Assembly (NCBI GenBank): GCA_946411385.1
Contig: CAMKDV010000002.1
Span: 62,001-126,000 of the forward strand
Source: an uncultured Bacteroidales bacterium
Lineage (GTDB): Bacteria > Bacteroidota > Bacteroidia > Bacteroidales > Paludibacteraceae
DNA: 64,000 nt
Direction of reading: 5' to 3'
A model generated the notes under the pieces. It had not been told where the DNA came from. It was given only the letters and a program-made list of their open reading frames with translations, and searched no databases. A program made the position numbers and the translations under genes. Shown one piece after another: positions 44,863-53,307 of this stretch (positions are counted from its first letter, which is position 1; every line of letters begins with the position of its first letter).

Positions 44863-47823
44863 ATGGCATACATAAGTGATCGAGAAATTCAGAAATTCGG
44901 TAAAGAATACCTGGAATTGAAAGAAGCATATGAAAAATTTCACGAAAAATCTGAGTCTGAATCACCCAAAAAACAAGAACAAAAAGGCCCTTTAAGCGCA
45001 ACAGAGAAAAGCGACGAATGCTTTGTGAAAACAACAAATCAAATCACAAATGCTCTGCAAATTATGATGAAAATGATGTTTACACAAGCATCGCAAGGAA
45101 ATGCAGAGATTATGTTAACGGAAGACATGCTGGATAGTTTCCGTGAGTTAGCATCACAGCAACCGGCAATCTATCCTTTCTTCTTAAAATCGTTACCTTC
45201 CACAGCGGAAGTAGCGGCCTATTTTGAGGCTATTTCCCAGCATGAGAATGACCGAATGACTATGCCGGATATACCTGTGGCCTATTTCAAGGATAACATT
45301 CAAGGGAAAGACGTCTATACTCCGGCTTTTCTTCCATGGCAGATGCCGGATAACAATGTCAAAAATATCATTATTGACTATGATTCATCTACAGCCGAGC
45401 GTGCAGCAGAGATTTATCGTCATATTGTAATGAGCATTTTGCTCGGACTTCCGGCAAAAAGCGTTCACCTGAGCTTCGTCAACACGCAACTATCTCCGCT
45501 TGCGAACTTCTTCACAGCAAATCTTCCCGAAACGCTTTACGACAAAGTGTCCTCCCCCGCGATGTATCATCAATTGTTGGAACGTCTGCTCAAGCGCGTT
45601 ATGGATTTTCAGGACAAATACGGTCAATCCATAGAGCAGGTGAATGAAGCAGCAGGCAAGATAGTAGAGCCCTACGAAGTTGTCATTCTGTTGGACGACC
45701 CTGACGCTGAAATTTCCGCGCAAGAGCAGTTAATCCCCTTGTTCGAAAAAGGACCATTATATGGTATATACTTCATTGGTCTGAATAGTACGGAGAAGGT
45801 GTCAAAGAATGAAAACCAAGACCACATTTTAAAGCATAGCAGCAGTTATCAAGTGATTAATGCGGAAAAAGTTAACTCGTGGAGTGCATCGCAAGAGGGA
45901 GGCTTCATTACCACTATGTCTATCGCTAACAATTCTGATTGGGCGAAGGCTGCCTTTGAGCATGTCAACGCAGCAACTACTCGCAAGAAAGTATTCCAAT
46001 ACGATTGGCAAGCTGCTATCAATGCACCTTATACAGAAACAAGCAATGAAATAGTGGCTCCCATCGGTTTTACTGCAGAAGGTGCTCCTTTCAATTTCCG
46101 TATGGATGTCAGTAAACAACACTATCACGCTTTTGTTATCGGTGCTACAGGTTCGGGTAAATCCCGCTTCCTGCACGACATCATTTTGAGTATGACAGCA
46201 AAATATCAGCCGGAGGATGTCGAATTATACCTGCTTGACTTCAAGGGTGTAGAGTTCAACTGTTACCGCGATTTCAAACATATGCGTGCTATCTTGGTGG
46301 ATCGAGCTGATGAGCGAATCACATATGAGGTCATCCGTGATATCAAAGTCAAAATGGAACAACGTCAGCAGATGTTGGCTGAAGCCGGTGCAAGTGACGT
46401 AAATGAGTACAACAGGATGAACCTCGGCAAACATCTGTCTCAAATCATTCTTGTTGCTGACGAATGTCAGACGCTTTTTGCAGACCGGGCAAAGAACGGT
46501 CGTCTGCAAAATGAGATGGTGGATATTATTGCTCTAATCGCGCAACAGGGGCGCGCCTATGGTGTTCATCTTTTACTATCGACTCAATCACTGGTAAACG
46601 CTCCACAATTAGGCAAAGAGATTCTCAATCAGATAGGCGAGCATTACATTCTGCCGTGTCTTACCACCGACGCAGCACGTTTAGTTCCAGATACAGAACG
46701 GAATCAGACAGAGAAAGTGGTGGCAACAATGGAGAAAGGCAAAGGCCAATGCTACTATCAAGGAGCCGATGGAAATATCCTCTTTACATTCAATTATGTG
46801 GAGAAAGGCGACATGCAAAAAGAACTAGTGGAAAGCATACAGCAGAAAGCATCTACTCATGCTTCTAATGGTCAATCCTATTTCAGCGGGTCATTACAGA
46901 TTCCTATCACCCAAGCCGTAGCAGATTATATTGTTACAAAAGGGCGTAAGAACATTGTAACTTCACCGGGACAGATTATTAATTTGGAACAAACGCCATT
47001 AACGATACCGCTAAAAGATGATTTGAGCGAAAATATTGCATTGTTCGGAATAAACGATCGACAGTTCGTTACTCGAACCACTCTTGGAGTATTGGCTTCC
47101 TTGATGCTTTCAAACAGACAAAAGGGATTGGGATTCCGATTTGTTATCTTCGATTGTTTGGATGATGATGAGGCTGAATATCTGGATGTGCTGGATGAGT
47201 TTGAAAAGAATGGTCTCTGTGATGTGATTGCTCCGCGAAAAAGAAATGAGACGTTGAAACAATTATGTGACTCCATCGCATCGGGAGCAGCATCACCAAC
47301 AATCTTGACCATCCTCGGTCAAGAGCGTTTCCGCGAGCTCAAACTCAATCAGCCCATTGTCAATACGCAGAATAACTCAAGCGACAGTATGCCTGCTATG
47401 GATGATATAGGTGCGACTTTGGCTGTTATCCACAATATTACAACAACGCCTGCACCGAGCAGTAGCGCGGCTTCTTCCATCAAGACAGTAAAAGAAGCTC
47501 TCAACTACATCATGGATGAAGGACCATCCAACGGAGTACATACTATCATACAAGTAGACAAGCCGGTCAACTTCATGTTCCCGCAAGATGCGTATTTCCG
47601 AAAGACAGATTTGTATGCAAAATGCAAGCATGTGATTATGATGCGTTCGGAAGAAGCGGTAGAAGCTAGTTTGATGCTTCCGCAAGATATCAGTCTATCT
47701 AAACTGGAGGATAACCCAAACCGTCTGAGGGCGTATTATTATAATGAAGAGGCTGATAAGTATCAATTATTCACTCCCTATATCCTACCGGATAAAGAGA
47801 CAATAAACAATATTATTCAATAA
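44863..47823 (+). CDS. EccC/EssC-like FtsK/SpoIIIE ATPase with three modules
   Basis: 986 residues. Module 1 (~165-315) has an acidic strand 'VVILLDDPDAE' but no P-loop. Module 2 (~395-640) is a full FtsK/SpoIIIE domain: 'IGATGSGKSRFLHDI' (Walker A near 427), 'LYLLDFKGVEFNCY', 'ILVADECQTLFAD' (Walker B near 530) and 'GRAYGVHLLLSTQSL'. Module 3 (~705-975) repeats the pattern with a degenerate P-loop ('FGINDRQFVTRT') and 'RFVIFDCLDDDE'. Three tandem modules are the plan of T7SS motors EccC/EssC, where the last module binds substrate tails. Unlike those it has no membrane helices or FHA domain. No FtsK gamma (KOPS-reading) domain. Followed at 17 bp by WXG100-like genes. Confidence 0.87.
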   Translation: MAYISDREIQKFGKEYLELKEAYEKFHEKSESESPKKQEQKGPLSATEKSDECFVKTTNQITNALQIMMKMMFTQASQGNAEIMLTEDMLDSFRELASQQPAIYPFFLKSLPSTAEVAAYFEAISQHENDRMTMPDIPVAYFKDNIQGKDVYTPAFLPWQMPDNNVKNIIIDYDSSTAERAAEIYRHIVMSILLGLPAKSVHLSFVNTQLSPLANFFTANLPETLYDKVSSPAMYHQLLERLLKRVMDFQDKYGQSIEQVNEAAGKIVEPYEVVILLDDPDAEISAQEQLIPLFEKGPLYGIYFIGLNSTEKVSKNENQDHILKHSSSYQVINAEKVNSWSASQEGGFITTMSIANNSDWAKAAFEHVNAATTRKKVFQYDWQAAINAPYTETSNEIVAPIGFTAEGAPFNFRMDVSKQHYHAFVIGATGSGKSRFLHDIILSMTAKYQPEDVELYLLDFKGVEFNCYRDFKHMRAILVDRADERITYEVIRDIKVKMEQRQQMLAEAGASDVNEYNRMNLGKHLSQIILVADECQTLFADRAKNGRLQNEMVDIIALIAQQGRAYGVHLLLSTQSLVNAPQLGKEILNQIGEHYILPCLTTDAARLVPDTERNQTEKVVATMEKGKGQCYYQGADGNILFTFNYVEKGDMQKELVESIQQKASTHASNGQSYFSGSLQIPITQAVADYIVTKGRKNIVTSPGQIINLEQTPLTIPLKDDLSENIALFGINDRQFVTRTTLGVLASLMLSNRQKGLGFRFVIFDCLDDDEAEYLDVLDEFEKNGLCDVIAPRKRNETLKQLCDSIASGAASPTILTILGQERFRELKLNQPIVNTQNNSSDSMPAMDDIGATLAVIHNITTTPAPSSSAASSIKTVKEALNYIMDEGPSNGVHTIIQVDKPVNFMFPQDAYFRKTDLYAKCKHVIMMRSEEAVEASLMLPQDISLSKLEDNPNRLRAYYYNEEADKYQLFTPYILPDKETINNIIQ

Positions 47824-47840
47824 CTCAAAAATTTTCAATT

Positions 47841-48122
47841 ATGGCACAAGATGCTGGCGTAAGAAGCATTCCTGAGCTTCGACAATTTGGTACAACACTC
47901 AATAAGGCAAGTGTAGCCTTATCAACTTTGTTTCAACAACTGAACGGACAAATGCACCAAGTGTGTGATAGTTGGAATGACGACAAAGCACGGTCGTTTT
48001 CCAATGACTTTGCGCAAAGTAAGGCAGAGATAGATAAAATAGCCCAAGAGATGCAGCAGTTCTCGACATATATCATCCGTTCGTGTGAAATACTTGAACA
48101 ATATCAAAACCTACGTAGATAA
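47841..48122 (+). CDS. WXG100-like small helical protein
   Basis: 93 residues, all helical in appearance. A central 'DSWNDDKARSFSNDF' (Trp45) matches the W-x-G turn plus the A-x-x-F pattern of WXG100 proteins, with Asn-Asp in place of x-Gly. Two helices of about 35-40 residues flank it, as in EsxA. The C-terminal 'LEQYQNLRR' closely resembles the end of the next protein. In T7SS such proteins form helical-hairpin dimers and are motor substrates. The stop overlaps the next start (TAATG). Confidence 0.78.
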   Translation: MAQDAGVRSIPELRQFGTTLNKASVALSTLFQQLNGQMHQVCDSWNDDKARSFSNDFAQSKAEIDKIAQEMQQFSTYIIRSCEILEQYQNLRR

Positions 48123-48595
48123 TGGCAGAGGATGTAAACGTTAAAGAAATTGAGCTCCTCAATGTTTATGGCAGGAAGTTACACGAACTTCGTGCCGCCA
48201 GTGTGGGAGTAGCTGTACTACTTGACCGCCAACTCCGTAAAATCAAAGATGATTACACGGAGTTGGCAAATAATCTTAGCCGGTTAAGTAACAATAGTGC
48301 TGAAACTTGTCGTGACATACAAGAGAGATATCAGAGGGCTATTAAAGATTGTGGCGAGGAAGCCAGAGAGATTATCGGTACTACAGATTTGGAAGCACAG
48401 TTAAAACTGGAAGTTTTGCAAGTTAGAGTTGAGACAACTCAAAATGCCATCAAAACGCTACAGATGAAACTGGAAAATGCGGGGAACAAAACCAAGAACT
48501 ACGTTCTGCAAATGAATAATATGACTGACAACTGTCTCTCAATTATCAAAAGACAGACGGAGTTGTTGGAGAAATACAAGGATTTGAAAAAATAA
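48122..48595 (+). CDS. Small coiled-coil protein, paralogue of the WXG100-like protein
   Basis: 157 residues, all helical. Its start ('VKEIELLNVYGRKL') parallels that of the preceding protein ('VRSIPELRQFGTTL') and both end alike ('LLEKYKDLKK' versus 'ILEQYQNLRR'), but the W-turn is absent and the middle is longer by about 60 residues. This suggests an extended paralogue that could pair with the WXG100-like protein. No signal peptide. It overlaps the upstream gene by 1 bp and is followed 5 bp later by the third small gene. Confidence 0.75.
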   Translation: MAEDVNVKEIELLNVYGRKLHELRAASVGVAVLLDRQLRKIKDDYTELANNLSRLSNNSAETCRDIQERYQRAIKDCGEEAREIIGTTDLEAQLKLEVLQVRVETTQNAIKTLQMKLENAGNKTKNYVLQMNNMTDNCLSIIKRQTELLEKYKDLKK

Positions 48596-48600
48596 GAAGC

Positions 48601-49041
48601 ATGTTTTTTAGGGAAATCTCAGAATTGGATTCTTTCTTCAAGACGCTGGATAGATTAAATGTCTTGGTTTTTAATGTGTGGCATGACAAGAATGCAGAAG
48701 CATTCAAAAACGGAGATATGCATCTTTTGGAGAGTTTTTATCGCAATTATATCTCAGAAATGCGCGATTTGGCAAATGAACTGACTTTGCTTCAAAAACA
48801 AGTAGAAGAAAGCCGGTTTGAAATGGAGAGACTGGAAAGAGAAATTAGAGAGATGAAATATCATCCATCAATTGAGGGTTGTAGTAAAGTGAATATCATA
48901 GGGACTACAGCAGACGATTTCTCCACCCTCGAGTCCTTTGCCATCTCATTTGACGAACGTTCCAGAATCAACGAGTTGGCGTATGAACGCGCCCGGCGAG
49001 TGGTAGATATAGAAAAGATATCACTTGCGGGACAACTATAA
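48601..49041 (+). CDS. Small helical protein with WXG100-like W-x-D turn
   Basis: 146 residues. 'VFNVWHDKNAEAFKNGDM' (Trp27) repeats the W-x-D...A-x-x-F turn of the 93-residue protein, preceded by one short helix and followed by a long coiled coil ('LLQKQVEESRFEMERLERE', ~60-90). The final ~50 residues ('NIIGTTADDFSTLESFAI') are less helical. A fused chaperone or adaptor with a WXG100-like head is one reading. Same operon, 5 bp after the previous stop. Confidence 0.72.
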   Translation: MFFREISELDSFFKTLDRLNVLVFNVWHDKNAEAFKNGDMHLLESFYRNYISEMRDLANELTLLQKQVEESRFEMERLEREIREMKYHPSIEGCSKVNIIGTTADDFSTLESFAISFDERSRINELAYERARRVVDIEKISLAGQL

Positions 49042-49088
49042 ACGTTATTAAAAATCAAAACATTAACCATCTTAAAATTTTATTTCTT

Positions 49089-50009
49089 ATGGAAAGGGAC
49101 TTAACAATGGGGGAAAAAATGAAATTCCTCGAAAAAGCGACTGAGCTTGCGAACAAAAAGAGCTCCGAACTTATCGAAGTTATGTTGAAGGGGGGAGAGA
49201 TGACAAAAAAGATTGGTAACAATAGGCCGGAAAAGGGTATGGATTTTGAAACATACCAAAAAACTTATCTTGCATGGAAAGAGGCGTATAAACAACTGAA
49301 GCCATATTTATCTCCAGCTACCATGGAATACATCAAATTACTTGACGAATATGGTGATCCTGATAATGAGAGAAATGACCAAGATCCTTTTGTGACATAC
49401 CACGCGGAATGGAACACGTATTGTTGGAACGCACAAAGTTTTATTGATTTTGGTTTGACCGGAGATGGTATTGCAGACGACGCAATACATGAATTTGCAC
49501 GAAAAGAGTATCAGGAATATGAAGCCAACAAAGAGGCTGACCTGCAAAAGCAGAAAGAAGAAGAAAAGAAAGTGCTGGAAGAATATAAGCGAGAAGAGGC
49601 AGAGAAAAAGCAAAAGGAGCAGGAGGAAAAAGAGCGTATGAGGCTGCTGGAGGCCGCTTATAGGCAACAAAGGTTAGAGGCAGAGCGCAAGCGTGAGGAG
49701 GAAGAAGCAAAGAGGCAAGCGGAAATAAAACGTCAAAAGGCGGAAGAACGAAAACGTAAGGCAGAAGAGAAGAAAGCAAAAGAAAAAGAAGAGGAAGAAC
49801 GCAGAAAAATTGAAAGGGAAAAGGAGAGGATTATAGAAGAGGCAGAGAACAAGAAGAACAGAAAAAAAGCTCAAATCTTCTGGATTGCTTGGGCTGCATC
49901 TGCTTTCATCTTGTTCATCTCTGTTGAAGAATGGTGGGCATACGTGCTTGTAGTTTTGGCATTGATTGCTGCTATTGCCATTAGATGGATCATAAAGTTA
50001 TTTAAATAA
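49089..50009 (+). CDS. Coiled-coil protein with two C-terminal membrane helices
   Basis: 306 residues. An N-terminal helical domain (1-140, 'YHAEWNTYCWNAQSFIDFGL'), a ~110-residue highly charged helix ('EEEAKRQAEIKRQKAEERKR', ~145-255), then two membrane helices ('IFWIAWAASAFILFI' and 'AYVLVVLALIAAIAIRWII') with a basic end. The head and charged helix would face the cytoplasm. As the only integral membrane protein in the FtsK/WXG run it could tether the ATPase to the inner membrane. No known T7SS subunit is recognisable. Its charged helix is similar in style to those of the LRR protein upstream. Confidence 0.75.
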   Translation: MERDLTMGEKMKFLEKATELANKKSSELIEVMLKGGEMTKKIGNNRPEKGMDFETYQKTYLAWKEAYKQLKPYLSPATMEYIKLLDEYGDPDNERNDQDPFVTYHAEWNTYCWNAQSFIDFGLTGDGIADDAIHEFARKEYQEYEANKEADLQKQKEEEKKVLEEYKREEAEKKQKEQEEKERMRLLEAAYRQQRLEAERKREEEEAKRQAEIKRQKAEERKRKAEEKKAKEKEEEERRKIEREKERIIEEAENKKNRKKAQIFWIAWAASAFILFISVEEWWAYVLVVLALIAAIAIRWIIKLFK

Positions 50010-50039
50010 CCACCTCTAAAGGCAAGATAGTTATATCTT

Positions 50040-50786
50040 ATGTTCAAACGCTTTTTCACTGCGCTTTTGTTGATTGCTGTAAGTTTAACGGCTTACTGCA
50101 ACGATTCGTTTGACCCATCAAAGGATTATCAAGGTAAAAATGTGATGGCGTACTTGGGTGAACGCGTCATGGTGATGCCGACAGAGAATGTGGATGGTAT
50201 GGATCTTTACGAACTATCCTTACATGAATGTTACTACAGACATTTCAAGGAGATTTGGTTCACACCCGACATGCCGCTTTCAACAACTGTTGGATATCAT
50301 TTTAATCCGGCGTGGAGAGTAAACAAAGTGATTTCACTTGTAGGTATCGACCGAACGGCTCCCGAAGAGCTGCGCGGAAAGATATTTGACATCTTCGATA
50401 TCGAACAATACGATCCTGCTACTTATGATAATCTTTGGCTGCTGAAAATGGTAAACATATACGATGAGAATGATAAGTGCATCTATCTTTACAATAGTGC
50501 ACATAGAAAAATTTGTTATTATGAAGATTATCCTTTCCTGACTAAGAAACATCTTCTATGGTTGATTGATAAATATGTAGGTAAAACTATCACTCTCAGC
50601 ACAAAAGTCGTATACGACGGAACACGGTTCTATCAGCGGATAGTGGACAAGGACTTCAACAGAATAGAATTTCAGAATGAGTATGAAACCTTTTATGTAG
50701 AAAAGCTCTACATCAACAACAACGACGGATTGCTCTATCTGAAGATGTCAAAGAATGGCGAAACATATTATTGCGTCATTCGATAA
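50040..50786 (+). CDS. Secreted protein of unknown function in the FtsK-like operon
   Basis: 248 residues with a clear signal peptide ('FFTALLLIAVSLTAYC'; the Cys lies one residue before the likely cleavage zone, so a lipoprotein is not excluded). The mature part is a mixed beta/alpha domain rich in Tyr and Phe ('ELSLHECYYRHFKEIWF', 'YVGKTITLSTKVVYDGTRFY'). No family recognised. It is 30 bp after the membrane coiled-coil gene and is the only exported member of the run. Confidence 0.7.
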   Translation: MFKRFFTALLLIAVSLTAYCNDSFDPSKDYQGKNVMAYLGERVMVMPTENVDGMDLYELSLHECYYRHFKEIWFTPDMPLSTTVGYHFNPAWRVNKVISLVGIDRTAPEELRGKIFDIFDIEQYDPATYDNLWLLKMVNIYDENDKCIYLYNSAHRKICYYEDYPFLTKKHLLWLIDKYVGKTITLSTKVVYDGTRFYQRIVDKDFNRIEFQNEYETFYVEKLYINNNDGLLYLKMSKNGETYYCVIR

Positions 50787-50801
50787 ACAAACACTTTTTA
50801 T

Positions 50802-51047
50802 ATGCATTACTCCGATGAACTCTGGCAGCAAACTCGCGAAGAAGCCTCGCGTCTGCGCAGCGAACTCAAGGCGCTGAACAAGGCACGAGCCTCGCTGACT
50901 GACGCAGCCGAGAAAGAAGCTGCCAAACAGAAAGCACGTGAAATGCAACGGCGCTACGATGAAATCATCCGGCAGTACAACGAACTGAAGGCGTACCGCC
51001 AATGGTCAGAAAGTGCCGGAAGAGAACTGTTATACGTAAACGACTAA
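50802..51047 (+). CDS. Small coiled-coil protein
   Basis: 81 residues, almost entirely charged helix ('REEASRLRSELKALNKARAS' then 'QRRYDEIIRQYNELKAYRQW'), which looks like an antiparallel helical hairpin. It is G+C-richer than the genes just upstream. It starts 15 bp after the secreted protein and is followed 13 bp later by an acidic small protein; the pair may form a complex. No family recognised. Confidence 0.65.
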   Translation: MHYSDELWQQTREEASRLRSELKALNKARASLTDAAEKEAAKQKAREMQRRYDEIIRQYNELKAYRQWSESAGRELLYVND

Positions 51048-51060
51048 AAACAAAACAAAT

Positions 51061-51273
51061 ATGGAAGACGAAAACATTGACGAAGAGTTGACACCGGAGG
51101 AGGTCGACCAGCTATGGGAGGACTTGTTTAGAATATCAGAAGAACGGAAAGCCGAACAAGCCCAAGAGGAAGACATCTGGACCGAAGAGACGGAACTGGA
51201 CAGGATATTTGACCTGCCGGAGAACCATCAGATAATGGAGGATGGCTCCATCCTGTATGGAGCGCGCTATTAG
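51061..51273 (+). CDS. Small acidic protein
   Basis: 70 residues, strongly acidic ('DEELTPEEVDQLWEDLF', 'EEDIWTEETELDRIFDL'). It is the last gene before the terminator at 51288. Its acidic helices could bind the basic helices of the 81-residue protein encoded just before it, an arrangement seen in antitoxin-like or chaperone pairs, but there is no direct evidence of function. Confidence 0.65.
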   Translation: MEDENIDEELTPEEVDQLWEDLFRISEERKAEQAQEEDIWTEETELDRIFDLPENHQIMEDGSILYGARY

Positions 51274-51287
51274 TAGTATGAATCAAA

Positions 51288-51327
51288 CAAATGCCTGAAG
51301 ATGCCGTTGCGGCTCTTCAGGCATTTG
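51288..51327. terminator. Perfect 14-bp hairpin terminator between convergent genes
   Basis: CAAATGCCTGAAGA and TCTTCAGGCATTTG form a perfect 14-bp stem with a 12-base loop, followed by TTTTGG on the plus strand. It ends the FtsK/WXG operon and could also stop the convergent gene at 51349-52215. Confidence 0.88.
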
Positions 51328-51348
51328 TTTTGGGGATTATTGGTCTTT

Positions 51349-52215
51349 TTACAAGCCTAACTCTTTCTCAAACTTCTCGATATACTCGTGTACTATCCGG
51401 TATGTTACATCGAAGTATGCATCGTCGGGGTCATAGCCCTCACGTTGTTCCCACTCTTTCATATATTTCTCGTATAGGCTGTCCTTTTCCGAATCCACCC
51501 ATTCAAGTTCGTTGGTTTCTCCGTTGAATTTGTAGACAAATTCGTTATCGCCGCGACCGCACGCGCAGACGGTTATTGCCGGAAGATTGGCGATACGTTC
51601 GATGAATGTGATTGGTGAATCCCACTCCGTCCACATTTTTGCTGACAGGCACATAGCATCTTCTGTATCATTGACTACGCTCCACTCCTGCATTTTGCTA
51701 AAACCTCCACAGCCATAGTTGGCTCCATACCAATCCAGCCACCCCACTACTCCGTATTTTTCGTTCTGATAACGGGCAGCACGCTGATAGCCTTTGACGT
51801 ATTTACGGTATTCGGCTTTCAGCTCCGGATGCAACATCTCCAAGGCACGGTTTTCGTCCTTTTGCGGAAATGCTTCTGGGTGTGCATTCATATAGTCCTC
51901 CACCTCTTTCTGGCGCTTCTTGGATAGCTTTTCGTCAATAATTTGATTGGCAACACAGCCGTCTGCATACCAATCAAAGAAGCCTTTCACATTATTGGTA
52001 GTATCCCATTCGCTGAAAGTCTTCGGCATCGGGAAATATGACTCCATCATCAGAGGACACTCCATTCCGTTCAGAAAAGATGCAATCTCTTCGCCTGTCA
52101 TCTTGAGCGATACGCGCTCTTTCGCTTTGTTGCCTTTGAGACCAAGGTTCAGAAAATCCATAACCGATTGCTTGGTTCCTTTTACGAAAATTTTGTTCCC
52201 AATATCATTAGCCAT
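51349..52215 (-). CDS. Api92/DUF1281 (YubB ferredoxin-like) family protein
   Basis: 288 residues. The start 'MANDIGNKIFVKGTKQSVMD' and the central 'VVGWLDWYGANYGCGG' with 'WTEWDSPITFIERIA' fit the Api92-like/DUF1281 family, which has a YubB ferredoxin-like fold and travels on plasmids, phages and islands. Function unknown. It converges on the FtsK/WXG operon across the terminator and has no visible catalytic motif. It marks this stretch as mobile-element-associated accessory DNA. Confidence 0.75.
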   Translation of the reverse strand: MANDIGNKIFVKGTKQSVMDFLNLGLKGNKAKERVSLKMTGEEIASFLNGMECPLMMESYFPMPKTFSEWDTTNNVKGFFDWYADGCVANQIIDEKLSKKRQKEVEDYMNAHPEAFPQKDENRALEMLHPELKAEYRKYVKGYQRAARYQNEKYGVVGWLDWYGANYGCGGFSKMQEWSVVNDTEDAMCLSAKMWTEWDSPITFIERIANLPAITVCACGRGDNEFVYKFNGETNELEWVDSEKDSLYEKYMKEWEQREGYDPDDAYFDVTYRIVHEYIEKFEKELGL

Positions 52216-52272
52216 AGTTAAAACTGTCTGATTGAATGTTTTTTATGCTGTTTGTTGCCGATATGCATTTTT

Positions 52273-52632
52273 TTACGGAAGAACCTCTACCGGAGGCTCC
52301 CCGAAATATCTATGCCACGCCCAATAGCAAAGAGCGATGATTGCTACAATTACGAGAATCATGAAGATTTCAAACGCAGCCGTTTGCATCGAGTCGTATA
52401 ATTCTGCCTGACGAAGTTTAGACCTTGGGTCGAAATAGTTACTCAATTTCTTTTTCGCCCAACTGACAGGAAAAAGCAGTTTGAAGAGGTCGGTATGAGT
52501 AAAAAACAGCACTTCTTTGCTGATGCTGCGGTACTCGTTCCTTGGATCTACAGCATTCCATACTTTGGTGAGGGCATCTTTTTTGTCCTCTACCTCTTCC
52601 ATGAACTTTTCTTTGAATGTTTTTTCCTTCAT
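52273..52632 (-). CDS. Small single-helix membrane protein
   Basis: 119 residues. A charged N-terminal ~85 residues ('FKEKFMEEVEDKKDALTKVW') is followed by one membrane helix ('FEIFMILVIVAIIALCYWAW') and a short proline-rich end. It is upstream of the Api92-like gene on the same strand with a 57-bp gap and is driven by the promoter at 52765. No family recognised. Confidence 0.62.
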   Translation of the reverse strand: MKEKTFKEKFMEEVEDKKDALTKVWNAVDPRNEYRSISKEVLFFTHTDLFKLLFPVSWAKKKLSNYFDPRSKLRQAELYDSMQTAAFEIFMILVIVAIIALCYWAWHRYFGEPPVEVLP

Positions 52633-52764
52633 AATGTATTCGTTTTATCGGTTTTTAATCAAGAAAGGCTATATTCTTTCCATTTTCGCTGCAAAGATAC
52701 AACTTTTTTTTCAATATAAAAATAATTTTCTGAACTTTTTCTCCTTTGCCCCTATAATTGACTA

Positions 52765-52796
52765 CAAAGTTACAAAAAAAATCTGACATTTGCAAG
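52765..52796 (-). promoter_or_regulatory. Promoter for the small membrane protein and Api92-like genes
   Basis: On the minus strand CTTG (52793-52796, one mismatch to TTTG), 20 bases, TAACTTTG (52765-52772). A second TATCTTTG at 52692-52699 lacks a -33 element. Confidence 0.65.
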
Positions 52797-52959
52797 AGTT
52801 TGTGCATTTAATGATATGTTTTTTATAAAAATCGGTGTTTTTGCAGTATTTCAGTCGATGTTTCAGTTCTACTCTGCCTGACGGTAGCAAGTATACTACT
52901 ACGGGGGTGAAGGTGGAGTAATCTTTCGTTTATTCCGCAGCGACATCCTCGCCCATAAG

Positions 52960-52993
52960 AAAATCCGAGACGCCATTCCGCGCCTCGGATTTT
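52960..52993 (+). terminator. Orphan hairpin terminator
   Basis: AAAATCCGAG and CTCGGATTTT form a perfect 10-bp stem with a 14-base loop, followed by TCTTTCTTCC. No gene ends just upstream, so either an untranslated RNA or a decayed gene ends here. Confidence 0.6.
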
Positions 52994-53139
52994 TCTTTCT
53001 TCCTTTGAATTGCATAAAAATCCTATATCGGGCGCAACCTGTTCCTTTTTGTTCGCCAAAAGGAAATAATCGTGCCCTTTAGGGCTAAGAACAGGTTAAA
53101 AATATAATCCATTGATTTAATGCTTTGTAACGATTGTGA

Positions 53140-53173
53140 GCTTGTTCCTTTTCGTATTCAAAAAGGAACAAGC
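53140..53173. repeat. Inverted repeat 1 of the non-coding region
   Basis: GCTTGTTCCTTTT and AAAAGGAACAAGC form a perfect 13-bp stem around CGTATTCA. A related but shorter stem (TTCCTTTT ... AAAAGGAA) lies at about 53043-53066. Confidence 0.88.
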
Positions 53174-53209
53174 AGAACAAGTTCACTCTTGACTTGTGTG
53201 AAAAATCTG

Positions 53210-53307
53210 TTGACCCTTTTGACCCTATGACCTTTTCATATCTATGTTGACCTTTTGATTTTAGCTGTCATTCAACATCATACGCCCGAAAAGGTCAAAA
53301 GGGTCAA
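53210..53307. repeat. Inverted repeat 2 of the non-coding region
   Basis: TTGACCCTTTTGACC (53210-53224) is the exact reverse complement of GGTCAAAAGGGTCAA (53293-53307), 68 bp apart. GACC words also recur directly within each arm's surroundings. Confidence 0.88.

Noticed and set aside
52823-53059. 78-residue minus ORF over the orphan terminator
   Set aside because: It is encoded largely by the hairpin and repeat DNA and has no promoter or family resemblance.
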